Source: Phlebopus portentosus (lineage: Eukaryota; Basidiomycota; Agaricomycetes; Boletales; Boletinellaceae). Taken from it: a stretch of 64,000 bases of DNA. Below are positions 43,484-53,851 of this stretch, piece by piece; the stretch's first letter is position 1; each line of letters opens with the position of its first letter. A program made the position numbers and the translations under genes. Where the stretch lies: contig JAYXKI010000005.1 of NCBI GenBank assembly GCA_037892935.1, forward strand, positions 372,001 through 436,000, in the 5' to 3' direction. The notes under the pieces are model-generated. The model was not told the DNA's origin. It worked only from the letters and a program-made list of their open reading frames with translations, and ran no database searches.

Positions 43484-45215
43484 TTAGCCCTCTTGCGTAT
43501 TCCGTCTACTCGACTTCTGATCAATGAGCTCAAATGATGGGCGCGACCCGTCCGCCGGGTAACCCGATACATCTAAAGGGGTGAATAAACAAAACTGAGA
43601 TCGAGACACAACAGTAAGTGAAGAAAGGAGAAGGGACTCACAACTCGAGGCGTTCGTCCCAGCCAAAGCCAGGTTAGATTCCAATTCACCAACGTAGGTT
43701 CCCCGACTTGGCATTCTTGTATGCGAGGATTCACTCGATACCTTGTGAATGTTGAGCAGCGAGCGATTTAGCACGAGTGTCGTCATTGCCCATACAAAAC
43801 TAAGGATCGTAGGTGTGGGGAAAGCGAGGGCATTCATGCCATTTTGGTCATTCCTCGGGATAAGAGAATCGGAAGGACCTACAGTACTCCGCTCATGGTA
43901 AGCGTTGGCTAAACAAGTAGAATTTCAATGTTTAGATTATGTGATAACGGAAGAAGATACGCACCCGAGCAATAATCGAGATCACAAGGTTGGCAGTTCG
44001 TAAACCTGGCGGAGGCACATTAGTTGATTCCATAATTCCTGAAGTTCAGCAAAAGACTCGTACTTGAAAGACACTGTAACATTTCCAGTTCATGTCAGAC
44101 TACACAGAAAGCGGACAAGTAAAACGAAACGTACCGCAAAGAAAAGCATCCCATCTCGGTACAACACACGTCGCAGGGGCGTACCACGATCCCGTGGTCG
44201 GCTGAGTGCATTGTATGTGACAAATGAGAGAACGAGGACTTCAAATATGAGCTTAACGTAGAAGATGAGATTGATCCTGTATGTAATGCTAAAGTAGCGG
44301 GTGACACACCGAAGAAGCCCAGACCCAGGTAGCATGGGAGATTTTATTGTTGACACGCACGTGTGTACGTACGCTACATATGCGAAGCCAGCTGCGAAAG
44401 TGAATATCGATTTAGCCAAGCGGAGTTTTCGAAGGTAGAGAGACGAGACGTACGATAGGCATGTCGAAGGATGACGATCATGAAGCTTACTGTCGAGCAA
44501 AACGAGGTGCAGAACCCGAGTGCCATAATGCGAGCCACGTACTAAAAGATTCGGATTCCACTTAGTTTCCATAGGAGAGAGAACAGAAGAGAATACGATG
44601 ACATACTGGGTTGCGATCCCAAAGCGTAACGACTCGTAGAATGACCAAGACGTTACCGCAAGCAACGGAGCAGACCCCCACTACGAAAGTAATACTGATC
44701 ACGGTTTTACAAGACTATAAGAATTCCAGACAATAAGTAAGCATTTACACAGGAAATTATAATATGCTCACCTTGTCCGGTAATGGATCATTAGTAAAAT
44801 GATTCATAACTTCCAAGTCACGAAGAAGACGAGTCGGTCAGTTTATCGCACTGATAGACACTACTGCGATTACTCACAAACCGCGATACATATTTGTGAA
44901 ATAGCAACTACGTATCGATTCAGCAAGAATATCTTCTTCGCAAAGTTCGGTCGAGCGCGCCATACAAGCTCCAGTTCATCAGGGAAAGTAAGGAAATGGT
45001 CATAGAGGAGAAGCACGAGTCCTATAGCTGTCGATAGCAGATCACATAAGTCCAAGAGGAAGATAAAGAGCCGCAAGTCGCATACGCAGAGTTTTGAAAG
45101 GAAGATGGAAACCGTACGTACCACTGATGTACCGTGTTATATTCGTATCATGCATGCCTTGAATCATACGTGCACGCAGATTTTCATCTTCAGTTTCAGC
45201 TCCTTCCAGCGACAT
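43484..45215 (-). CDS. DUF6533 multi-span membrane protein, copy 2 (inverted paralogue)
   Basis: Start MSLEGAETEDENLRARMIQG, then MHDTNITRYIS. Exon 2 has AIGLVLLLYDHFLTFPDELE and KKIFLLNRYVVAISQICIAV. Then VMNHFTNDPLPDK, ITFVVGVCSVACGNVLVILR, VVTLWDRNPV, YVARIMALGFCTSFCSTVSF, YVAYVHTCVSTIKSPMLPG, LIFEVLVLSFVTYNALSRPR, LRRVLYRDGMLFFA and LRTANLVISIIAR. The tail is MTTLVLNRSLLNIHKVSS, ending SSRRNTQEG. Exon layout and motifs match copy 1 (36584-38214) throughout, but the sequence is clearly diverged, so the pair is old. Function unknown; seven-span topology predicted. Confidence 0.85.
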
Positions 45216-46111
45216 GCCTGTAGACACGACGAGGAATCATCCGACGAGGGAGGACTTCCCGAGGATATACTTTCTCGCAGTTACTCCGAAGAATATTTGA
45301 GGACCAGAAGTCTATTGAAGCCAGCAAAGAGCGATTGGGAGGTCTCGAATCCTTTGCCCCAAGGGAAGCGGGAGAAGTCCTAAGAAGCCAGAGCTTCAAA
45401 GAAAGCACCTACTATTATAAAGTTAGAGAAGGAAATGATATCCTTTGATACGGCCTTGGCGAGATGGGTCGGAATGTGCCCAGAAGGATCAAAGCAGTTC
45501 GGCCCCCGTTACGGGCCTGTGCTGCTTAGCCGCCAATATATTCGTTTATTCTAACAAGGGTCCAAAGAACCTGTCATCTGTTGGTATCCGTCTTTGCAGA
45601 ACCAAACACCATCCGTAAACTCCGTAAAAGCATCCATCAAGACCATATCAATTTCCCGGGCCTCCAATTCACGTTTCTAGTGGCCGATTGAGGCCAGGAA
45701 GCATCTGAAACATGCGATGATCCGATGAAGTATCAGAACACCTAACGGAGGTAGAATCCTCCGAATCAATGTCTTCGATCACGCCACCCTATCAAGACAA
45801 GTTTCGACATCTGAATCGGCGAATATCACCCATCCGCCGTACTGAACCCGCGATGCTTCTCCGAATAGTCAGCCAGACCAGTGATGCCCAGGGAAGAAGA
45901 GGCTCCGAGATTAAACGTTGGCACTTGAGCAAGACGAATAAACACGGCGCAAACAAGGAAACTGACATAAGCCGATATCAATGAAATGTCCTTGTCCTGG
46001 TTATCGGAAGATCTATAACTAGATTCAAAGCTGACTCCCAAGTTAAAATCCGGAGGGCCCTGGTGTAAATATCGCTGGCTGAAGACAAAGAAAAAATTGT
46101 TTTACTGGAAA
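45216..46111. other. intergenic upstream of DUF6533 copy 2, downstream of RRP12
   Basis: About 900 bp. No recognisable coding exon, repeat or RNA gene. Confidence 0.5.
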
Positions 46112-49100
46112 TTAACGTCTGCCGGTTACTGTGATATTTTGTCCGCCTTTGCCTCTTGCAGCCTTTGCAGCCTGCGACAAAGGAAGATATGCGTATGGTT
46201 CTACACCGCCTTTCTTGACATCACCACCAGCTCTCTGTAACGATACACCCTTCAGAAACGGCCGCGTAATCACTTCGAAGAAAACACACACCTTTGCCTT
46301 GAACTCCTGACCAATTTTGACCGGCTTCCTACGTTTCGCTTTGCGCTTTTCTTTTTCTGCTGCTGTCTCAACATCCAGCATTTCCACATCATCATCACCC
46401 GGCCCGTCTTCAGCCTCTCTTCTTCGCTTTTTCGTGTCTTTATTGAATTTGACCCGTCCTCGCTGATCGCGCGTGAAACCATCAACAGAAGTGAGGGTTT
46501 CGCGATATGCTGCGCCGGCGAGACGCGCATCTTCATCTGACCCTGCCTCGCTTTCAGTGTCAGATTCGATAAGCATCTTTCCTGTGCCTAGATCTGTTTT
46601 GAACTTTGATGCCTCTGCTCCCGGTTTGCGGCCTTGCTTCCGTGCGTCTGAGGTTTCCATAAGTTACTTACTGAGAGGAGCGGGATAGCGTAAGGTCAAG
46701 ACACTTACTCGTTACACGTGTGTTAGCTCCATGCAAAAGGTCCATTGGCTCATCGTCATCAACACGTAACCGTGTTCCTTTCTCGAGACGGGTTCTTCCA
46801 CCTTTGCTCTGTTGCGCATGAACTGTCTCCTCATCGCCAGACTCATTCTCGCTTTCGCTTCCGTATAAGACATCTTCAAATGCATCCTCCGCGGCAGCTC
46901 GTCTCGGCACAGCGTCTTCATCAGCGCTTTCACCATCACCAGTCTCCGCATGTTGAGTTGCTTTCTTCCGCTTCGCCCGATCCTTCCGTTTTTTAATATT
47001 AGAGAGCACCTTCGCTGCTTCCTCGTCCTTGTCTGCCCTGGCAGCAGAGTACACCGCCTCATAACCAACCCGTCTTATTAGCCGTTCGAAAATATGACGT
47101 ACTTTATCTTTGAAGTGGTTCTTGTGGTCGTGAGACCAACGCAGAAGCACAGGCACTAGCAGATCAAGGTGTGGACATAAGAGATCCAGAGCTTGTGTGT
47201 GTATGAAGAGCTTGACAAAGCCTAGTGTCGACTTGACTATCTCTCGGTTCGCAGACTTGAGGTACTCAAGGAAAGTCAAAAAGATCTCTTTATGCATCTC
47301 TTGCGAAACTTCGTCTATAAAAAAGTTGAGTGTCGCGGGTTTGAAAGAAAAATAGCGAGGTACCCGCCTTTAAATTCAAATATCAATCGTGAAATGGCCG
47401 TGATTGTAGCACTAATCATGTGCGAACTTGCCCCAGCCAAACCACCAGCCAGCATTGTGAAATATTCATCCAGATTCGCAGGCGCTGGAAATAACTGATC
47501 GGTTACCGAAGGCTTCAGATACAATTAAGCGACACTCACTTTCACTTATATCATCCTCGTCCATGCCGTTAAGTTTAGCTCGTTTGACAACTCCGCCTTC
47601 TTTCATTTTATAACCCATAGCAACAATGAGTTCAAACGCTGCTTGACGGGTCCTCTCGGAAGGTTCCTTTGTTCCAAGGACTGCTTCGGGGACAAGAGAA
47701 GGGACTACGTGCAGTGCATTTGACGGAAGGAACGGGAGGAGAGCTTTGAGGAATGTAAGGCGGTCCTGATTTACAAGTCAGCATTATCTAGGGTATTATG
47801 GATGCAAGACTAACCTTCTTCGCAGCGGACAGTGTATCTTCTGCCACTTCGTCTATTTTTGCGTAAAGAGACTCTGCGTCGATATCGACCTTTTCGGTAA
47901 GTAGAACCTTGCTTAATAGCTTATACGCTCGCTTTTGTACACCATTGTCCTGGACCTTGAGGACATCTGCAGAGAGACAAAGATTGAAGACTGTTTTTGC
48001 ATCCCCGTGCGAGAGATAAGGCACGAGAAGAATAAGAATATCTTGCATAGCTGAAACGATGCTGCGTTGCTCATTTCCAATACGCTTTGTGCCAGCGCTA
48101 ATCCCGGCGGACAGCTTTCCTAAATTGGATTGGAACATGTCGACAACCTTTCGGCATGTCTTGGACATCTCCTACAACGTCCAATCAGCCAACTCGATCT
48201 CGGTACATGACAAGATTCTTCACCTTGTTATCCGCTATCGATGCCCAGGCAGTAATCACATCACCCACCATAGCCTGCTCATTGCGACCGACGGTGCCGA
48301 ATACGTTAAAAAGTATGGCAAACCAACTTTCGGCCTGTGATTTGAGGAATTTCAGATTTTTCGCTGCTTCGTCCGCAGGCAGAGCTTCATTATCGTCGTT
48401 GCTGCCGGGCTCGGATATATTGCTTTCAACAACTACTCTGAGTGCTTTGAGGACGGGTGGGCGAAGTTCGGGCTGATTGTACAGTAGCTGCGATAGCATT
48501 TGTGCAAATTGTGGATTCAAAGACTGAATGATGAGGACGTCACGTTAAAACTATGTAATGTTTAGATGACACTATAGTTTACCTCTCGTAAATCGGGTGT
48601 CCGGTAGCAATACGCAGGGAGACCGTTCCAGATTTGCGATACGAGCACACTCCACACTTTTGCTTCAGCCGCACGTCCCTCGGCTTCGGCACGTTGCTGG
48701 AGGTCAAACATGCGCTCCGTGAGCGGAACGAAATACGAGATAAAATGACTCAGAGGGGAAGGATGGGGCTCTGTAAGCAACGGAAGGAGGAAGGCCCTCG
48801 GTTCACGACCGGCTGCACGATCCTCCGGCTCTAGGCTTAGAGGTAACACGGCAAGTAGGGCCTCTGGGCCGATGACGGACACAGCACTGCGAAACACTGT
48901 ATCAGCGGCTTCTTTATACTCAAATCCTTTCTTCACGCGCATGTCGCCGATCTTCTGGATTAATGGTATCAGCAACCTTTCCGCTGCGGTCGGAGAACCA
49001 CGTCCTCCAGGTCGATACCGCAGTGCTGTCACGATTGCAGATACAACTGAAAGCACTTCTGGAATAGCGCGCACATACGCGATGAAATCGAGAGCCTTGT

Positions 49101-50270
49101 TCAATTGCGAAATTATCTGTGAAAGCGCAGCTTTCTCGTTTCCAAGCGATGTTTCGATAAATGCTCGCGTAATGCATTGCGAAAGTCGTGAGAGAGCTGC
49201 GGCGGTTTGCCGGCGCGTCGCAAAATCGGTCGATCCGAGGTATGGAAAGATTGCTTTCCAGACCCGCGGAAGTTCGGTTGTACAAGTATCCGGATCGACG
49301 GAAGCGTAGATGACCATCACTTGTCCTACAACCTGCAGCCAAGATGGAAGGAGACCGACATCTGTCTTCAATGGCGGCGAGCTAATTATAGCTTGCAAGA
49401 GTTCCGATGTCGAAGCATCGACATTCCTGGGTATAGCGGGATCATCGGGAATGGAGAGTAAATCAGATAGAACTCCGTAGGCGGATTGAAAAGGTAAGGG
49501 TTGCCTAATCGTGGTAAACTGAGCAACGCAGTTGTTATAGAAGGAAGTGACGATGATGGAAGGTAAGGGAGGGCTGGGCGCAAGAATGCAAGAAGATGAA
49601 TGGCCGAGTTCACGGCATCGTCTGTACTCGCATTTGCCTTTCCCTTTTGCTTCATGGTGTTCACGTCCGAAAGCGCATTTATCGTCCATTCTCCTACCCG
49701 CTCCGAGAAAGGATGTCGCAAAAGAGGAGTAGGAGGAGAAGCGAGGACGTCCTTTACTATGTCCGCGGCCCGTTTCCTCACCTTTGGTCGAGGATCAACA
49801 CAGATTTGTAGAATAGTCGCAAAGGACTGTCGGACGGGCTGGGTTTCGAGCTGGGCTCGGTCCGAAGCACGGAGTACGGAATTGTAGAGTGATAGCTGAG
49901 AGCGAAGCGGAGGTGCATAAGAATGCAGAGGTGTCCAGAGAGGAGAGGTCAAAGATATTAAGGTGCTGAGATTCGCGCGAATCACAGGAGCGGGGACGAA
50001 AGGGCTAACGAGTGCAAGGAGGTAGAGTTCAGCCGGAAGCAAATCGCCATCTTCCAACAAAAACTTTGTATCTTTTTCCTTCTCCACCGAGCTCTCAAGA
50101 GCAGTCAGTAATCCAGCAAAATATGCTGCTGGAGTACGATCTGTGTTCTGTTCCTTGAATGTACCCTCGAGAGCTGTAAGTTCGTTCGCTGGGGTTTTTT
50201 GGTGAGCCAGGGAGGAAGATGTGTGAGGTCTGACTTTCGAAAGAGCGGTTTCCAGGTCTTCTGACTGCAT
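46112..50270 (-). CDS. RRP12: ribosomal RNA-processing protein 12 (RRP12/NUC173)
   Basis: Start MQSEDLETALSKVRPHTSSS, continuing LAHQKTPANELTALEGTF and TPAAYFAGLLTALES. HEAT-like repeats follow (RQSFATILQICVDPRPKVRK), then PRLGNPYLF / QSAYGVLSDLLSIP, WKAIFPYLGSTDFATRRQTA, EVNYS donor region, NPQFAQMLSQLLYNQPELRP, CRKVVDMFQSNLGKLSAG and NLDEYFTMLAGGLAG. The C-terminal part has CPHLDLLVPVLLRWSHDHKN, a Lys-rich KKRKDRAKRKK, an acidic EDVLYGSESENESGDEE segment and PYAYLPLSQAAKAARGKGGQ. RRP12 supports nuclear export and maturation of pre-40S and pre-60S particles. Frame shifts by one base at the TTTT run (49489-49492) between NPYLF and QSAYG, in a block conserved in the family, so a base-calling deficit is likely. 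Divergent from the acyltransferase gene. Confidence 0.93.
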
Positions 50271-50466
50271 CTCTGTGACTAGGGACCAGCTTCTGCTGAT
50301 AAGTCTCTACTGCCGTCGATGGTGGTGAACACTCTTCTGTCGCTGTGTCGCTAAATTTTGCGTTTGTTGATTGCACGTGCCATATTCTAGAGAAGTCACG
50401 GGACGTACCAGTAAACGGCGGTGCCAAGAATCTCGGTGTGGCGCCGTCACCCAGTGAACAACGATC
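50271..50466. promoter_or_regulatory. bidirectional promoter, RRP12 / acyltransferase
   Basis: Only 196 bp separate the two divergent start codons. No TATA box is evident; sites are not resolvable by eye. Confidence 0.5.
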
Positions 50467-52548
50467 ATGACTGGCAATTATACGCCAACCCCTTGGCCTT
50501 ATTTCTTCATAAGGTGGGACGAAAACAAATATAGATGAAAATATCTTTATTTCTGTTGCAGATTACTCTTCAAGTTCGTCCTCAAGATTTTCTATGGAAC
50601 CATTGTCGTAGAGAATGCGGATTTTATTCCGGGAAATGGGGAGCCCTGGTGAGCTGTGTTATAGAACTTAAGAATTTATAGTGAATAACGAGGCTCCGAA
50701 GCATCATCTGCGCAAACCATAGCAACTCCTTGACAGACGCTGTGTAAGAACTAGGAGCCTTGTATCGAGTCAAGTAACTCACTTCTCGTCAGGCTCTTAG
50801 TCGGGACTGTTCCATCAAATGTATGCTTGAATCGATATTATTTGAATGATGGGCTTATATGTTATTCTAGAAGCGTAACTTCATCCGCCTCACCGCGAAG
50901 GCCACTCAGTTTGGTCGCGGAACATTCACGAGCTGGCTTATTGAAGCAGCCGGGACTGTCCCCATTAAACGTAGAAAGGACACACCAGACGTCGCGGTTG
51001 ACAACAGCGAAGTGATGGAGAACCTCAAGCGGGTACGTTTTATTATGCAGAGTCTCTAGAGATCAGCTAAATGAGAGGCTCTGTAGGTATTGGAGCAAGG
51101 AGATGCTGTTTGCTTATTCCCCGAAGGAATGAGCAGATATCATCCGACACTTGCGCCTTTAAAAACTGGGGGTAAGAAATCTGAAATTTCTTTCCGTGCT
51201 TCGAAGCTTACGTCTGTTCTAGTTGCGCGGCTGATTTCAGATGTCATTACTCGACAGAAGGCCGACCCTACGTTCAAAATTCACCTGCAAACTTGCTCAA
51301 TAACGTACATGTAAGTGCAATTTCCGTTCCTGTTGGAAGTGAATATTGAAGCTCTTAAGGCACCGGCAACACTTCCGTTCTGACGTACTTATCACATTTC
51401 ACCCTCCCATTTCGTTCACTCCCAAGGTACTTCACTTTGACTCAATTCACGCGGCTTCTCAGCTAGGCTTGTAGGCTAACCCGGAACTGATCGAGCCGGT
51501 TGACTTCGGCCATATTCGCTCACTAACCTCGCATATACACCAACTAATCAGCTCTGGAACTTTTGACGCTCCTTCATGGGATATTGTGCGCTGCGGGAAA
51601 CTCGCCGCGAGAATCTATGCGCCGCTTGGAACACATATGGCGCTTGGGGACTATGTCAGAGTGTGTCGGGCATTCGTTGAAGCTTTTAAGTGGGCTGAAG
51701 CGGAGGGCAGTATAGAGAATGGCTTCACCACGAGTGGGTCGGAGGAAGAAGCGGACGAAGTCGTGAAGACGCGTTACGCGCTTATCAACGTATTAAGACG
51801 AGATCTGAGGGTAATGTAGTCTATAGCTCTTTGCTTGAACTTCTTAGCTGATGGAAATGGACAGAATTACCAAGATCAACTTTCGTACCTAGGAATTAAA
51901 GATGACCGCATCCGTCGTCCACTCTCCCGACCAATAATCCTCTGGCGGATCCTCGTCCGACTCTGGATGACATGCTTCTTGGCACTCATCTCTCTCCCCG
52001 GTCTCATATTTTGGCTCCCCATTTTCGGTGCGACAAAATACGCCTCCCGGCGCATGGTGCGCAAAGGTCCCGCTTGGGATACATGGGATGAAATTGCGCA
52101 AACGAAGCTCACAACAGGATTTGTTGTGGGTGTCGTCGTTTGGTTGATCTCCGTCATGGTTACCTTCCCAATTGCGTTTATCACCGCACCGGCGATCCCG
52201 ATTATTATGTGGTTCTCGCTCCGTTGGTTTGAAGATGCTGTCGCTGCCAGCAGAGCCTTGCGTGCTCTACTGCATCTGCTCTTAATCGGCAAACCACGCT
52301 TGCGAACCTTGTACGTTCTTCGGCAAGAACTGTATGTGAGACTGATGGTGCTCGCAGTGGAGTCATTGCGGCTACCAGCAGATCCCGACATGTATTTCTC
52401 CCAGAGCGGAGGAAAGGAGAAAGGCCGCATTCGGAGTCGATGGGAGGGCAAGGTCAAATACTTCTCTGTCAGGAGGAGGAGGAAGCGAGATTGGAACGAG
52501 ACTCTCAGATTGTACGATGAAGTTGACTATCCTGAGGACTCATTCTGA
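50467..52548 (+). CDS. glycerol-3-phosphate/DHAP acyltransferase, SCT1/GPT2 type
   Basis: Exon 1 is MTGNYTPTPWPYFFI, exon 2 LLFKFVLKIFYGTIVVENAD, exon 3 carries ICANHSNSLTDA (the Hx5D acyltransferase motif), then VPSNKRNFIRLTAKATQFGR, GTFTSWLIEAAGTVPI, LFPEGMSRYHPTLAPLKTG (FPEG motif), VARLISDVITRQ, SITYM joined by an intron to HRQHFRSDVLITFHPPISF, NPELIEPVDF and YAPLGTHMALGDYVRVCRAF. The last exon has two membrane stretches (LWMTCFLALISLPGLIFWLP; GFVVGVVVWLISVMVTF) and ends DEVDYPEDSF. It acylates glycerol-3-phosphate or DHAP at sn-1, the first step of glycerolipid synthesis, in the ER or lipid-droplet membrane. Reading frame is open across all junctions I checked. Confidence 0.93.
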
Positions 52549-52739
52549 ACATATATATATGAAAAAGTCTAATAAATATGTGCTAATTATACACGCTATG
52601 AAACAACTGATGGTATTGGAAAGGAGAAATGTGCATAGGGAAATGAAGGAAGAAATCGCGTCTGTCATGAGGCTTCGCAATGATTGTGGGCGTGAATTCC
52701 GTGGTAAACTGTGTTCCGTACATGAATCTTATTAAGTAT

Positions 52740-53638
52740 CTACTGTCCTTCTTCAATTGGTCGGTAGGCTCTGTTACCCGCAGCCCAGGCATGTCCTGCG
52801 TCAGCAGAAATACCAGTGGTTACAACACCAAACATGATTAAAACATCTCCGATCCAGGAAATCGTGTTGAGGACATACGCAACGCCTACGTTGATAGGAT
52901 CAGAAATTATCATATGTACGAGAAAGAAATGCTGCACTTACTTGGCCTGGCAAACTCGAAGTATGGGTGATGCGCGGTAGAGTATAGGTGCGTGATAAGT
53001 GAGAAGGTGATGATCTTGAAGGAAGCTAGAAACAACAATATCATAACTTTGATTCCGTCAAAGACAATTCAGGAACCTACCATGAAGGCCTTCTAAACCA
53101 GCTACAGCCCTCCAGACTCTCATTCTCCTCGAACGCGTGCTGACACCAATCAGGACAGCCATAAGCGCCCCGGCACCAAACACAACGCCCAATTCGGCAG
53201 CATAACCCGCAGTCCACCACATCACACAGAAATAGCGGTTGTCACCCTCGCAGTCATCCTCCTTACGGCTCGGGAATGGACGGCAGGAGTAGTCCGTGTA
53301 GCGAATTTTCCCACTCTCACCCGGTCCAGGGAAATCGATTATTTGACGCTCGCAGCGCTCGAGAAGACCATAACGGATGATGGTCTTGGTGTGGAAGACG
53401 TCGGGAGGATGTGCGTATAGCCTTCGTGAGATAAAATTGGATTAGTTGGCATCAAATCGACGAGTGTCAACTAGCCATCCCTTACCAGTCAGGCCTAATA
53501 ATTGAAAGGACGTTCTGGTCAGAGAGGAAAAATGATCAATTCCATTTTGTGGCGATACATAAAATGATGAAATGAACGTACCAAGAGCGTCGTAATCGCA
53601 ACGGCAAGAAAAGTGATCACATATGATGTTATCCGCAT
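52740..53638 (-). CDS. four-transmembrane claudin/Sur7-like protein, unassigned
   Basis: Start MRITSYVITFLAVAITTLL (TM1). A short exon NVLSIIRPDW leads to LYAHPPDVFHTKTIIRYGLL, ERCERQIIDFPGPGESG, YSCRPFPSRKEDDCEGDNRY, FCVMWWTAGYAAELGVVFGA (TM2), GALMAVLIGVSTRSRRM, then FKIITFSLITHLY (TM3) and VGVAYVLNTISWIGDVLIMF (TM4), ending AYRPIEEGQ. All junctions keep frame. A long first extracellular loop with YGLLERC and a paired YSC is reminiscent of the W-GLW-C-C signature of claudin/PMP22/Sur7 proteins, but I cannot confirm homology. Convergent with the acyltransferase and divergent from Pol kappa (213 bp between starts). A role in plasma-membrane organisation is only a guess. Confidence 0.7.
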
Positions 53639-53851
53639 TTTTATTAACTATCTTCGACTTCAAGAAGTTTGGACCCCTATCGTCGTCAGCGTCGATGTTG
53701 AGGGCATGACAGAAGTTCAAGTGGTGCTTTACCACATTACCGCATGGGAACGACATGCCTAAATCGCGTGGCACGTGCCTTGCCGAACGCGTCGCGCAGA
53801 ACCTGAATGTGGCAATCTCATTAGTACAGTACTGGTCTGCCTTCGACGTCC
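53639..53851. promoter_or_regulatory. bidirectional promoter, 4-TM gene / Pol kappa
   Basis: 213 bp separate the divergent ATGs at 53638 and 53852. No TATA box is evident. Confidence 0.5.
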
